Positions 37,403-47,549 of a stretch of 56,837 bases of DNA are shown one piece after another. The translations under genes and the position numbers were made by a program. Under the pieces are notes generated by a model. It was given only the letters and a program-made list of their open reading frames with translations. It did no database searches and had not been told where the DNA came from. Every line of letters starts with the position of its first letter. Within the stretch, counting starts at the first letter, position 1. The stretch is from Micromonospora okii (GTDB taxonomy: Bacteria; Actinomycetota; Actinomycetes; Mycobacteriales; Micromonosporaceae): assembly GCF_020884795.1 (NCBI RefSeq), contig NZ_BBZF01000014.1, positions 591,592-648,428 of the forward strand, written 5' to 3'.

Positions 37403-38326
37403 TCATCCCGCTCCCCCGGGCGCGCCCGGGTCGGTGTCGGCGTCGAGGTCGGCCGGCGCGGGACCCTCGGCCAGGTCCACCACCCGGCCGTACGGGCTGG
37501 TGGCGGCGAGCGCCGCGCCGAAGAGGACGAGCTGGTTGAGCAGGTACAGGTAGAGCAGCACCCCCACCGCCCCCGCCACCACCGTGTACGCCGGGTTCCG
37601 CTCGGTGCGCACCACGTAGTACCGCCCGACGGTGTTGAGCAGTGTGATGCCGACGGCGACGAGGAGCACCACCGGGCGCAGCCGGCGGCGGCTCATCCGC
37701 AACCGGGGCACCACCACCAGCAGCGCCGTCGCCAGCACCGCGTTGACCAGCACGCTGAGCACCGCGCTCACCACCGTCAGGCCCGCCGAGCCGGTGCTGC
37801 GCAGCAGGAAGCGCAGCAGCGACTCCAGCGCGTCCACGGCGGCCACCGAGATGCCCAGCATCACGAACACCAGCAGCAGCACGCCGAGGTCGACCAGCCG
37901 CCGCACCACCAGGTTGCCGGGCTGCTGGTTCAGCCCGTACAGCAGCCGCTGCGACGACCGGATCGCCTCCACCCAGCCGATCCCGGTGAAGACCAGGATG
38001 ACCAGCCCCACCACCCCGACCGTGCCGCTGCTCCGGGCGATCTGCTCCGGGTCGAGGAAGGGCAGGTTCTCCGCGAGGAAGTCGTCCGCCGCCCGGCTGA
38101 CCTCCCGGTTGTCCTCCAGGATCGCCCCGAAGACCGAGTACGCGACCAGCGCGAGCGCGAAGACCGCGAAGAACCCGTAGTACGCGATGGCCGCCGCCAG
38201 CCGCCCGGCGAGCAGGTCGGCGTAGAGCGTCCCGGCCCGCCACACGTGGTCGAACGTCCGCCACCGGCGGCGCGCGGCGGACACCCGCCGGTCGACGCTG
38301 GCCTCGATCCGCCCGATCAGGTTCAC
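37403..38326 (-). CDS. YihY/BrkB-family membrane protein (YhjD-like)
   Basis: The 307-residue membrane protein has about six helices. WRAGTLYADLLAGRLAAAIAYYGFFAVFALAL is the family's first conserved block (helix plus AYYxFFA), then GTVGVVGLVILVFTGIGWVEAIR and NAVLATALLVVVPR follow. YhjD/YihY proteins are inner-membrane proteins of debated role. The C-terminal 30 residues are acidic and Pro-rich. GTG 38326 lies 48 bases after the upstream RNA-ligase-like stop; the gene probably shares a transcript with trpS and that gene. Confidence 0.87.
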   Translation of the reverse strand: MNLIGRIEASVDRRVSAARRRWRTFDHVWRAGTLYADLLAGRLAAAIAYYGFFAVFALALVAYSVFGAILEDNREVSRAADDFLAENLPFLDPEQIARSSGTVGVVGLVILVFTGIGWVEAIRSSQRLLYGLNQQPGNLVVRRLVDLGVLLLVFVMLGISVAAVDALESLLRFLLRSTGSAGLTVVSAVLSVLVNAVLATALLVVVPRLRMSRRRLRPVVLLVAVGITLLNTVGRYYVVRTERNPAYTVVAGAVGVLLYLYLLNQLVLFGAALAATSPYGRVVDLAEGPAPADLDADTDPGAPGGAG

Positions 38327-38374
38327 GCCGTCATCCTCGCCGATGCGTCGCCGACGCGCCGAGGGCCCGCCGGA

Positions 38375-38932
38375 TCAGCCGCCGAGGAGGAAGTCGCGGC
38401 GCGGCTGCCACCGGGTCGCGCCGCTGTGCGAGAAGAGGGTGAACGAGCCCACCTCGAACATGGCCGAGAAGTCCGCCAGGTCCTCGTACACCCGGTCCAG
38501 CGCCTCCGGCGCGACGTCCTGCGCCACGGTGACGTGCGGGTGGTACGGGAAGCGGGTCTCCCGGTGCAGCTCGGGGGCCGCGTTGATCGCGGCGGCGAGC
38601 AGCTCGCACTCGCTGATCCCGGCGGCCACCGCCACGAACACCACCTGGGTCACCGGGCGGAACGTGCCGGTCCCCCGCAGGTGCAGGGTGAACGGCAGGT
38701 GGGCGGCGGCCACGGCGGCGAGGTGCCGCTCGACCGCCGGCAGCGCGGCCGACGGGATCTCGGTGGGGCCGAGCAGCGTCACGTGCGCGGGCACCACCAG
38801 GGCGTCGCCGGCCTCCGCCCGCCGCCGGGTGAGCATCCCGCCCCACGGCTCCGGGATGTCCACGGCGATCCCGATCTGTATGGTGTCGCCGGCCTCCGGC
38901 GCCCCGTCCCTGCGCTCCACGCTCCGCGCCAC
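38375..38932 (-). CDS. 2'-5' RNA ligase-like (2H phosphoesterase) protein
   Basis: The 185-residue protein has two HxT/V motifs, AHVTLLG (about 49) and HPHVTVAQ (about 132), the paired catalytic histidines of the 2H phosphoesterase superfamily. The fold pattern IGIAVDIPEPW and THVTLLGP-type strand order fits LigT/ThpR. Such enzymes act on 2'-5' linkages or cyclic phosphodiesters in RNA; the substrate here is unknown. GTG 38932 lies 44 bases past the trpS stop on the same strand; starts further in are possible. Confidence 0.85.
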   Translation of the reverse strand: MARSVERRDGAPEAGDTIQIGIAVDIPEPWGGMLTRRRAEAGDALVVPAHVTLLGPTEIPSAALPAVERHLAAVAAAHLPFTLHLRGTGTFRPVTQVVFVAVAAGISECELLAAAINAAPELHRETRFPYHPHVTVAQDVAPEALDRVYEDLADFSAMFEVGSFTLFSHSGATRWQPRRDFLLGG

Positions 38933-38976
38933 CCCTCCGGCCGCCGACCCGTCCCGCCCGTACCCGCCCGCGCCGG

Positions 38977-40032
<1,056 letters not shown>

Positions 40033-41043
40033 TCATGACGGGCCGGCGGGTCGGCCCTCCACCGCCCCCACCGGGGCGCTCACCTCGCGCCGCGGCTCGG
40101 GCAGCCGCACTGCGGCGACCGCGAGCCGGGACACCCGGCGCCCCTCCAGCGCGAGCACCCGCAGCAGCCACCCGCCCGGCGGCGCGCCGTCGTCGTGCGG
40201 GCCGGGGACTACCGGCACCTCGTCCCCGGCGACCGGCAGCCGGCCCAGCGCGGCCATCACGTACCCGCCGACCGTCTCGTACGGGCCGGGGGCCAGCCGG
40301 ACCCCGGTGCGCTCGGCGAAGTCGGCGAGGTTGAGCCGGCCGTCGACCACGGCGGGCAGCCCGGCCAGCGCCGGCCCCCAGGGCCCGTCGCGCCCGTCGT
40401 GGATCTCGCCGACCAGCTCCTCGATCAGGTCCTCGCAGGTGACGATGCCGGCGGTGCCGCCGTACTCGTCGACCACCACCGCCAGGTGGTGCCCCTCCCG
40501 GCGCATCTCGGTCAGCGCGGCCAGCACCCGCTTGCTGCCGGGGAGCTGCTTCACCTCGCGGGTCAGCTCGCCGACCGTGGTGCGCGGGTCGAGATCGGGG
40601 CGCAGCAGCACGTCGCGCAGGTGCACGAAGCCGACCACGTCGTCGTGGGTGCCGTCGACCACCGGGTACCGGGTGTGCGTCTCGGCCAGCACCAGCCGCT
40701 CCGCCTCGGCGACGGTCAGCCCGGCGGAGAGGAACGCCACCTCGGTGCGGGGCATCATCACCTCGCGCACCAAGCTCGCCCCGGCGACCAGCACCTCGTC
40801 GATGATCCGCCGCTCGTCGGCGTCGATGACCGTGTTGGCGGCGACCAGGTCCCGCAGGTCCGCCTCGCTGATCCGCTCCCGGCCCTCCGCCGGGCTGGCC
40901 CCGAGCAGGTCGGTGACCAGCCGGGTCGCGCCGTCGGCGGCCCGGACCACCAGCCGGGCCACGGCGCGCGCCAGTGGCCCCGGCTCGCGTCGGGCCCGCC
41001 CCGGCGGCCGTCGCCGGGGCCCGGGATTGCCCGCCTCCCGCAT
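40033..41043 (-). CDS. CorC/HlyC-like protein with CBS pair, without the DUF21 membrane domain
   Basis: The 336-residue protein starts at ATG 41043. Residues 70-125 hold EADLRDLVAANTVIDADERRIIDEVL and MMPRTEVAFLSA, the link region of the hemolysin/CorC family. Two CBS domains follow (to about 205, with YPVVDGTHDDVVGFVHLRDVL and HLAVVVDEYGGTAGIVTCEDL), then a transporter-associated domain (LNLADFAERTGVRLAPGPYETVGGYV). Most actinobacterial homologues carry four N-terminal membrane helices (DUF21); here only about 60 Arg/Pro-rich residues precede the domain. It may act like CorC in divalent-cation balance or be a derived cytosolic regulator. Confidence 0.85.
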   Translation of the reverse strand: MREAGNPGPRRRPPGRARREPGPLARAVARLVVRAADGATRLVTDLLGASPAEGRERISEADLRDLVAANTVIDADERRIIDEVLVAGASLVREVMMPRTEVAFLSAGLTVAEAERLVLAETHTRYPVVDGTHDDVVGFVHLRDVLLRPDLDPRTTVGELTREVKQLPGSKRVLAALTEMRREGHHLAVVVDEYGGTAGIVTCEDLIEELVGEIHDGRDGPWGPALAGLPAVVDGRLNLADFAERTGVRLAPGPYETVGGYVMAALGRLPVAGDEVPVVPGPHDDGAPPGGWLLRVLALEGRRVSRLAVAAVRLPEPRREVSAPVGAVEGRPAGPS

Positions 41044-41215
41044 GACAGTAGATGGTAGGGCCCCCGAGGGGCCCCGCACAGCACACCGGCACGGAGCGGA
41101 GCCGGTCGGTCACGGCGGACCGTGCCGGGGCGACGCGGCGCGCCGCCACCTCCCACGGCCGTAGGGTGACCACGAACGGTCGCGGCAAAGGCGCGGCCAG
41201 GCGGGAGGACCGGAC

Positions 41216-42199
41216 GTGAAACTGCTCGTCACCGGCGGTGCCGGCTACATCGGCAGCGTGGTGACCCGGATGCTGCTCGACGCGGGTCACGAGGTGGTCG
41301 TCCTCGACGACCTGCGCACCGGGCACCGGGAGGCGCTCGCCCCGGAGGCGACCTGGGTCGACGCGCCAGTCCACGACGCCGCCCGGGTGCTCACCCGCGG
41401 GGCGGGCTTCGACGGGGTGCTGCACTTCGCGGCCCTGATCGCCGCCGGGGAGTCCATGGTCCGGCCCGAGCTGTACTGGCAGAACAACACCGTCGGCTCG
41501 CTCGCCCTGATCGACGCCGTCCGGGCCGCCGGCGTGCCCCGGCTCGTCTTCTCCTCCACCGCCGCCGTCTACGGCAACCCGACCGAGCTGCCCATCCCGG
41601 AGACCGCCGTCACGGCCCCCACCAACACGTACGGGGCCACCAAGCTCGCCGTCGACATGGCGCTCACCTCCGAGGCGATCGGGCACGGCCTGGCCGCCGT
41701 CTCGCTGCGCTACTTCAACGTCGCCGGGGCGTACCTGCGCGGCGACCTCGCCATCGGCGAGCGGCACGACCCCGAGACCCACCTCATCCCGATCGCCCTC
41801 GACGTGGCCGCCGGCCGGCGGGAGAAGCTCCAGCTCTTCGGCGACGACTATCCCACCGTCGACGGCACCTGCGTGCGCGACTACATCCACGTCGCGGACC
41901 TGGCCCGCGCCCACCTGCTGGCGCTGACCGCCACCACGCCCGGCCGGCACCGCGTCTACAACCTGGGCAACGGCGCCGGGTTCAGCAACCGGCAGGTCGC
42001 CGACGTGGTCCGCGAGGTCACCGGCCACCCGCTGCCCGTCGAGGTGGCCCCCCGCCGCGAGGGCGACCCGGCCGAACTGGTCGCCTCCTCCGCGCTGGCC
42101 CGCGAGGAGCTGGGCTGGGTGCCCGAGAAGCCGACCCTGCACGACATGGTCGGCGACGCCTGGGCCTTCTACCGCGCCCACGTCCTGGAGCGCCCGTGA
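41216..42199 (+). CDS. galE: UDP-glucose 4-epimerase
   Basis: The 327-residue extended SDR enzyme has NAD-binding GGAGYIGS (about 7-14), the SSTAAVYG strand with the catalytic Ser/Thr, and YGATK as the YxxxK pair (near 140). LRYFNVAGA and VRDYIHVADLARAH are further hallmarks. GTG 41216 follows GGAGGA. It interconverts UDP-glucose and UDP-galactose. The stop overlaps galK (GTGA). No galT is present between or after these genes. Confidence 0.95.
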   Translation: MKLLVTGGAGYIGSVVTRMLLDAGHEVVVLDDLRTGHREALAPEATWVDAPVHDAARVLTRGAGFDGVLHFAALIAAGESMVRPELYWQNNTVGSLALIDAVRAAGVPRLVFSSTAAVYGNPTELPIPETAVTAPTNTYGATKLAVDMALTSEAIGHGLAAVSLRYFNVAGAYLRGDLAIGERHDPETHLIPIALDVAAGRREKLQLFGDDYPTVDGTCVRDYIHVADLARAHLLALTATTPGRHRVYNLGNGAGFSNRQVADVVREVTGHPLPVEVAPRREGDPAELVASSALAREELGWVPEKPTLHDMVGDAWAFYRAHVLERP

Positions 42200-43398
42200 C
42201 CGACCGGGCCGGGGAGGTCGCCGACCCCGCCCCGGCGGACCCGGGCAGGGACGTCGCCGGCCGCGCCGCCGCCGGCTTCCTCCACCGGTACGGCGAGCCC
42301 CCCGCCGGCCGCTGGGCCGCCCCCGGCCGGGCCAACCTGATCGGCGAGCACACCGACTACAACGACGGCTTCGTGCTGCCCTTCGCCCTGCCGCTGCGCA
42401 CCGTCGTCGCCGCCGCGCCGCGCGACGGCGCACGCTGGAGCGTCTGCTCGGAGTTCTCCGAGCACCCCGCCGAGTTCGGCGCGGACGAGGTCGCCGCGCC
42501 GGGCCGGGTCACCGGCTGGGCCGCGTACGTGGCCGGGGTGGTCTGGGCGCTGCGCGAGGCCGGCCACGACGTGCCCGGCGCGCGGCTGGCCGTCGCCTCC
42601 GACGTGCCGGTCGGCTCCGGGCTCTCCTCCTCCGCCGCCCTGGAGGCCGCCGTGCTGGCCGCCCTGGTCGACCTCGGCGGGCTGGAGCTGACCGCCGAGC
42701 AGCTCCCGAGGCTCGCCCAGCGGGCCGAGAACGCCTACGTCGGCGCGCCCACCGGAATCATGGACCAGTCGGCGGTGATCCGCTGCCGGGCCGGCCACGC
42801 CCTGTTCCTCGACTGCCGCACCGAGGCCGTCGAGCACATCCCGTTCGACCTGGCCGCCGCCGGCCTGGCCGTGCTGGTCGTCGACACCCGGGCCCCGCAC
42901 CGGCACGCCGACGGCGAGTACGCCTCCCGCCGCGCCGCCTGCGAGTCCGCCGCCGAGCTGCTCGGGGTGCCCGCCCTGCGGGACGTGCCGGCGGCCGACC
43001 TCGGCGCGGCCCTCGCCCGGCTCGACGACGACGAGACCCGCCGCCGGGTCCGACACGTCGTCACCGAGGACCAGCGGGTGCTCGACACCGTCGAGCTGCT
43101 GCGGGCCGGCCGGATCCGCGACGTCGGCCCGCTGCTGACCGCCTCGCACGCCTCGATGCGCGACGACTTCGAGATCACCGTGCCGGAGGTCGACACGGCG
43201 GTCGAGGCGGCGCTGGCGGCCGGGGCGTACGGGGCCCGGATGACCGGGGGCGGCTTCGGCGGCTGCGTCCTCGCCCTGGTCGACGCCGCCCGCGCCGACG
43301 CGACGGCGGACGCCGTCGCGTCGGCCTACGCCGAACGCGGCTACCGGACCCCCCGCTTCCACCGGGCCACCCCCGCCCCCGGCGCCCACCGCTTGTAA
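42196..43398 (+). CDS. galK: Galactokinase
   Basis: The 400-residue GHMP kinase phosphorylates galactose. GRANLIGEHTDYNDGFVLPFA is the galactokinase signature, PVGSGLSSSAALEAA the ATP-binding GHMP motif 2 and GARMTGGGFGGCVLAL motif 3. About 25 extra residues precede the conserved core. GTG 42196 overlaps the galE stop by four bases. The TAA stop is the first base group of a palindromic repeat that also ends the amylase gene. Confidence 0.95.
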   Translation: MTDRAGEVADPAPADPGRDVAGRAAAGFLHRYGEPPAGRWAAPGRANLIGEHTDYNDGFVLPFALPLRTVVAAAPRDGARWSVCSEFSEHPAEFGADEVAAPGRVTGWAAYVAGVVWALREAGHDVPGARLAVASDVPVGSGLSSSAALEAAVLAALVDLGGLELTAEQLPRLAQRAENAYVGAPTGIMDQSAVIRCRAGHALFLDCRTEAVEHIPFDLAAAGLAVLVVDTRAPHRHADGEYASRRAACESAAELLGVPALRDVPAADLGAALARLDDDETRRRVRHVVTEDQRVLDTVELLRAGRIRDVGPLLTASHASMRDDFEITVPEVDTAVEAALAAGAYGARMTGGGFGGCVLALVDAARADATADAVASAYAERGYRTPRFHRATPAPGAHRL

Positions 43399-43450
43399 GG
43401 AAGGGCCCCCTGTTAACGCATTCGGTATAGGAAGGGGCCCCTCCTAACGC
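43395..43450. repeat. AAGGAAGGGCCCCC repeat family, copy 2
   Basis: The sequence repeats the core TAAGGAAGGGCCCCCTGTTA of the element at 27890-27977, then a second half GGAAGGGGCCCCTCCTAACGC. The halves can pair as a hairpin. It spans the galK stop and lies between convergent galK and cysN, fitting a bidirectional terminator. Confidence 0.8.
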
Positions 43451-43475
43451 CCCCGGGCGGGGCGCGGCGGTGGTG

Positions 43476-44801
43476 TCAGGAGGTTTCGACGATCATTCCC
43501 GCGCCGACGGTGCGGTTGGTGGTTTCGTCGATGATGACGAAGCCGCCGGTGGTGCGGTTGCGGCGGTACTCGTCGGCGAGCAGGGGGATGGTGGTGCGCA
43601 GCCGGACGCGGCCGATCTCGTTGAGGGTGAGTTCGGTGGGGTTCTCGTCGCGGTGCAGGGTGTTGACGTCGAGGCGGTAGTGCAGGCCGCGGATGATGGC
43701 GCGCGCGGTGCGGGTGGTGTGTTTGATGGCGTACTTCCCGCCGACCTGCAGGGGTCGGGTCTCGTCCATCCAGCAGATCATCGCTTCGATGTCCTGGGTG
43801 GCGGCGGGGGCGTTGTTCGGCCGGCAGATCATGTCGCCGCGGGAGATGTCGATCTCGTCGGTGAGGCGGACGGTGACCGACATCGGCGGGAACGCCTCCG
43901 CCACGGGGCCGTCGGCGGTCTCGACCGCGGCGATGCGGGAGGTGAACCCCGACGGCAGCACCATCACCTCGTCGCCCGGCTTGAGGACGCCGGAGGCGAC
44001 CTGACCGGCGTAGCCGCGGTAGTCGGTCACGGTCGTGGACTGGGGGCGGATGACGTACTGCACCGGGAACCGCACGTCGACCAGGTTCCGGTCGGAGGCG
44101 ATGTGCACCCGCTCCAGGTGGTGCAGCAGCGACGGCCCCTCGTACCAGGGCATGTTCTCCGACCGGGTGACGATGTTGTCCCCGCGCAGCGCGGAGATCG
44201 GCACCACCGTCAGGTCGGGGACGTCGAGTTTCGCCGCGAACGCGGTGAACTCGTCGGCGATCGACTCGAACACCTCCTGCGACCAGTCGACCAGGTCCAT
44301 CTTGTTCACGCACAGCACCAGGTGCGGCACCCGCAGCAGCGAGCACAGGAACGCGTGCCGCCGGGACTGCTCGACCAGGCCCTTACGGGCGTCGACCAGG
44401 ATCAACGCCAGGTCGGCGGTGGAGGCGCCGGTGACCATGTTGCGGGTGTACTGGATGTGCCCGGGGGTGTCGGCGATGATGAACTTGCGCCGGGGCGTGG
44501 CGAAGTACCGGTACGCCACGTCGATGGTGATGCCCTGCTCCCGCTCGGCCCGCAGCCCGTCGGTCAGCAACGCCAGGTTCGTGTACTCGTCACCCCGCGC
44601 CGCACTGACGGCCTCCACCGCGGCCAACTGGTCGGTGAACAACGACTTCGTGTCGTACAACAACCGGCCGATCAACGTGGACTTACCGTCGTCGACGCTG
44701 CCGGCCGTGGCGAACCGCAACAGATCCATCGGCCGACCCCCACCCCCGGCCCCGGCCCCGGCCTCGGTTTCGGTCTCGCCGGTCAGCATGTCGGTGCTCA
44801 T
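43476..44801 (-). CDS. cysN: Sulfate adenylyltransferase subunit 1 (GTPase subunit)
   Basis: The 441-residue protein resembles EF-Tu. FATAGSVDDGKSTLIGRL is the P-loop, DTPGHIQYTRNMVTGAS the G3 region and CVNKMDLVDW the NKxD motif. Beta-barrel domains follow. It couples GTP hydrolysis to APS synthesis by CysD. There is no APS kinase (CysC) fusion at the C-terminus, which ends VGAGMIVETS. ATG 44801 overlaps the cysD stop by one base (TGATG). The 25 N-terminal residues are Gly/Ala-rich and disordered. Confidence 0.96.
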   Translation of the reverse strand: MSTDMLTGETETEAGAGAGGGGRPMDLLRFATAGSVDDGKSTLIGRLLYDTKSLFTDQLAAVEAVSAARGDEYTNLALLTDGLRAEREQGITIDVAYRYFATPRRKFIIADTPGHIQYTRNMVTGASTADLALILVDARKGLVEQSRRHAFLCSLLRVPHLVLCVNKMDLVDWSQEVFESIADEFTAFAAKLDVPDLTVVPISALRGDNIVTRSENMPWYEGPSLLHHLERVHIASDRNLVDVRFPVQYVIRPQSTTVTDYRGYAGQVASGVLKPGDEVMVLPSGFTSRIAAVETADGPVAEAFPPMSVTVRLTDEIDISRGDMICRPNNAPAATQDIEAMICWMDETRPLQVGGKYAIKHTTRTARAIIRGLHYRLDVNTLHRDENPTELTLNEIGRVRLRTTIPLLADEYRRNRTTGGFVIIDETTNRTVGAGMIVETS

Positions 44802-45712
44802 CAGAAGTACCCCTCCCGCTTACGGTCCTCCATCGCCGCCTCACTGACCCGGTCGTCTCCCCGGGTCGCGCCGCGTTCGGTGACCCGCGTCGCGGCCACC
44901 TCCTCGATCACCGCCGCCACCGTGTCCGCCTCCGACCGCACCGCGGCCGTGCACGACGCGTCGCCGACCGTCCGGTACCGCACCCGCGCCACGAACGGCT
45001 CCTCACCCGCACGGGGGGTGAAGAACTCGTTGACCGCGTACAACATCCCGTCCCGGGAGACCACCTCACGGTCGTGGGCGAAGTAGATCGACGGCAACTC
45101 CACCTGCTCCCGGGCGATGTAGTGCCACACGTCCAACTCGGTCCAGTTCGACAACGGGAACACCCGGATCGACTCACCCGGATGATGCCGACCGTTGTAC
45201 AACGACCACAACTCCGGCCGCTGGTTCTTCGGATCCCACTGCCCGAACTCGTCGCGGAACGAGAACACCCGCTCCTTCGCCCGCGCCTTCTCCTCGTCCC
45301 GCCGCGCCCCACCGAACAACGCGTCGAACCGGTGCTTCTCCACCGCGTCCAACAACACCGGCGTCTGGATCCGGTTCCGCATCCCGTCAGCGGACTCCCG
45401 CACCAGGCCCCGACCCAACGCCTCCGGCACCGACGCGACGATCAACTGCAGACCCAGCTCACCGACCCGGCGGTCGCGATACTCCAGAACCTCCGGGAAG
45501 TTGTGGCCGGTGTCCACGTGCATCACCGGAAACGGAATGCTCCCCGGCGCGAACGCCTTCTGCGCCAACCGCAACATGACGATCGAGTCCTTGCCGCCGG
45601 AGAACAGCAGCACCGGCCGCTCCAACTCCGCAACCACCTCACGCATCACGAAGATGCTCTCCGCCTCGAGGGCGTCGAGGTGCGAGACCCGGTACGCGGC
45701 GGGGGTGGTCAT
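44801..45712 (-). CDS. cysD: Sulfate adenylyltransferase subunit 2
   Basis: The 303-residue PP-loop ATP pyrophosphatase enzyme has VLLFSGGKDSIVMLRLAQKA (the SGGKDS loop), FPVMHVDTGHNFPEVLEYRD and the C-terminal EDRKREGYF, all typical of CysD. With CysN it makes adenosine 5'-phosphosulfate from sulfate and ATP. The first complete gene of the operon; a broken cysQ lies 78 bases upstream on the same strand. Confidence 0.97.
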   Translation of the reverse strand: MTTPAAYRVSHLDALEAESIFVMREVVAELERPVLLFSGGKDSIVMLRLAQKAFAPGSIPFPVMHVDTGHNFPEVLEYRDRRVGELGLQLIVASVPEALGRGLVRESADGMRNRIQTPVLLDAVEKHRFDALFGGARRDEEKARAKERVFSFRDEFGQWDPKNQRPELWSLYNGRHHPGESIRVFPLSNWTELDVWHYIAREQVELPSIYFAHDREVVSRDGMLYAVNEFFTPRAGEEPFVARVRYRTVGDASCTAAVRSEADTVAAVIEEVAATRVTERGATRGDDRVSEAAMEDRKREGYF

Positions 45713-45790
45713 GACAGGGCCTCGATTCGCTCGGCTCCGCTCATGGATTCCAGACCTTTCCGGTCGGACTTGTGAAGAAGAACGCTCAGG

Positions 45791-46102
45791 CTACCCGGAA
45801 TGCCTCTGCGGCGCTGCAAGCAACCGGGGGGCGAGATCCTCGCGACAGACCAGCAGGTCGGGCAGGCGGGGATCCGCCTCGTTGTATCTCAGCGCAGAAC
45901 CGTCGATCCGGGAAGCATGCAGACCGGTGGCCGTCGCCACAGCCACCGGAGCGGCCGAGTCCCACTCGTACCGGCCACCCGCGTGGACGTACGCGTCGAC
46001 CCCGTCACCACGGCGGCGCCCCTCGCCCCCGCCGAGCCCGTCGGCACCAGCCGGACCGCCCACCACTCGCTCCCGTCGCCCCGCCGCGACGTCGCCGGCC
46101 AC
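45791..46102 (-). pseudogene. cysQ: C-terminal remnant of cysQ (PAP phosphatase), frameshifted
   Basis: The segment from stop 45791 to about 46000 encodes [20 protein letters not shown] followed by [10 protein letters not shown] and [20 protein letters not shown], the C-terminus of inositol-monophosphatase-family CysQ. Upstream of about 46000-46003 the similarity continues in another frame as [18 protein letters not shown], which marks a frameshift. Similarity ends near 46075 and pth begins at 46163, so the catalytic N-terminal part (about two thirds of the gene) is missing. CysQ removes 3'-phosphoadenosine 5'-phosphate in sulfate assimilation and usually sits beside cysDN. Confidence 0.75.
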
Positions 46103-46162
46103 GGCCCCGAAAGGCGCAGACTACCGACCGCGCGACCGCGCCCCGCGTACACCCCGGCCGGG

Positions 46163-46753
46163 TCACGCCCCGTGGTACAGGTTCTGCGTCGGCTCCACGC
46201 CCCGCACGACCACCGACTCGACCACGTCCGCCGCCCGGTCGACCAGGAACTCCAACTCCTTGCGCTCCGCCGACGAGAAGTCCGACAGCACGTAGTCCGC
46301 CGGGTCCTGCCGCCCCGGCGGGCGGCCGACGCCGAACCGCACCCGGACGTACTCCTTCGACCCCAGCGACTTCGACATCGAGCGCAGGCCGTTGTGCCCG
46401 CCCTCGCCCCCGCCGCACTTGAGCCGCACCTGGCCGTAGGGGATGTCCAGCTCGTCGTGGACCGCGATCACCCGCCCCGGCGGCACCTTGTGGAACTGCG
46501 CCAGCCCGGCCACCGGCCCACCGGAGAGGTTCATGTACGTCAGCGGCTTCACCAGCACCAGCTTCGGCCCGCCGAAACCGAGCCGCCCCTCGGCGACCTC
46601 GGCCACCGCCCGCCTGTGCCGGCCGAACTTCCCGCCCAGCCGGGCGGCCAGCAGGTCGGCCACCATGAAGCCGACGTTGTGCCGGTTACCGGCGTACTCC
46701 CGACCGGGGTTGCCCAGGCCGACCACCAGCCACGGCCCCGCCTCGTCCGTCAC
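46163..46753 (-). CDS. pth: Peptidyl-tRNA hydrolase
   Basis: The 196-residue enzyme frees tRNA from peptidyl-tRNA that drops off ribosomes. [21 protein letters not shown] carries the catalytic His (in NRHN), [11 protein letters not shown] the substrate Asn, HDELDIPYG the catalytic Asp region and [12 protein letters not shown] the final motif. The length is normal. GTG 46753. It follows rplY on the same strand after a hairpin; this rplY-pth order is conserved in many actinobacteria. Confidence 0.97.
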   Translation of the reverse strand: MTDEAGPWLVVGLGNPGREYAGNRHNVGFMVADLLAARLGGKFGRHRRAVAEVAEGRLGFGGPKLVLVKPLTYMNLSGGPVAGLAQFHKVPPGRVIAVHDELDIPYGQVRLKCGGGEGGHNGLRSMSKSLGSKEYVRVRFGVGRPPGRQDPADYVLSDFSSAERKELEFLVDRAADVVESVVVRGVEPTQNLYHGA

Positions 46754-46821
46754 GCCACGCCCCTCCCGCTCTCACCGCCGCGCCGCGCCCGGCGGCGTCC
46801 GGCCACGGCCCGATACGCCGA

Positions 46822-46850
46822 CAGGCGCCCCCGGACACCGGGAGCGCCTG
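46822..46850 (-). terminator. Hairpin between rplY and pth
   Basis: 12-bp arms with one mismatch (46822-46833 and 46839-46850), 5-base loop, 21 bases after the rplY stop. No U-tract. Confidence 0.6.
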
Positions 46851-46871
46851 CCGCACGGAAACGCGGACCGA

Positions 46872-47549
46872 TCAGGCCTCGGTCTTCTGCTCGGCCTGCT
46901 CGCCCTCGGCGGCCTCGACCTCGGCGGTCTCCTCGCCGACACCGGCCTCGGCCTCCTCGGCGGCCTCCTCGGTCTCGGGGAGGGTGGCCTCGAGCTGCTC
47001 GGCGGTCGGCGCGGCGGTCACCGAGGCGACCGGGGACTCCGGGTCGGCGGCCAGCTCGACGCCGGCGGGCAGCTCCACGTCGGCGGCGGTGACCTGGGTG
47101 CCGGCCTCCAGGCCCTCGATCGACGCCTCCAGGCGCTCCGGCACCTTCGTGGCGTCGGCGGTCACCGAGAGGGTGTCGTGGTCGTGCACGATCAGGGTGT
47201 CCTTCGCGGCCTCACCGACGAGCTGGACGGGGACGTCCACGGTGACCTGCTCGCCCCGGCGGACCAGCAGCAGGTCGATGTGCTCGAAGCTGTCCCGGAT
47301 CGGGTCACGCTGGATCGCCTTCGGCAGCGCGAGCACCTGCGTGCCGTCGCTGACCTCGATCGCGAAGAGCTGGTTGGCGCCGCCCTTGCGGATGGCGGCG
47401 GCGAACTCGCGCGCGGGCAGCGCGATGTGCTTCGGCTTCTCGCCGTGGCCGTACAGCACGGCGGGCACCAAGCCGGCCCGGCGGGTACGACGGGCACCAC
47501 CCTTGCCGAACTCGGTACGGGGCTCGGCGCTGATCTTTACCTCGGACAC
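46872..47549 (-). CDS. rplY: Ribosomal protein bL25 (CTC/TL5 form)
   Basis: The 225-residue protein is the long, two-domain version of L25. Residues 1-95 bind 5S rRNA (EFGKGGARRTRRAGLVPAVLYG, DSFEHIDLLLVRRGE); residues 96-185 form the TL5 C-terminal domain (LEASIEGLEAGTQVTAADVELPAG). The last 40 residues are a Glu/Ala-rich tail. GTG 47549 follows AGGAG. It is a component of the large ribosomal subunit. Confidence 0.97.
   Translation of the reverse strand: MSEVKISAEPRTEFGKGGARRTRRAGLVPAVLYGHGEKPKHIALPAREFAAAIRKGGANQLFAIEVSDGTQVLALPKAIQRDPIRDSFEHIDLLLVRRGEQVTVDVPVQLVGEAAKDTLIVHDHDTLSVTADATKVPERLEASIEGLEAGTQVTAADVELPAGVELAADPESPVASVTAAPTAEQLEATLPETEEAAEEAEAGVGEETAEVEAAEGEQAEQKTEA

Noticed and set aside
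45889..46152. Separate small gene opposite or beside the cysQ remnant
   Set aside because: The frame carries cysQ-like sequence only up to the frameshift near 46000; the rest is out-of-frame translation of the remnant.
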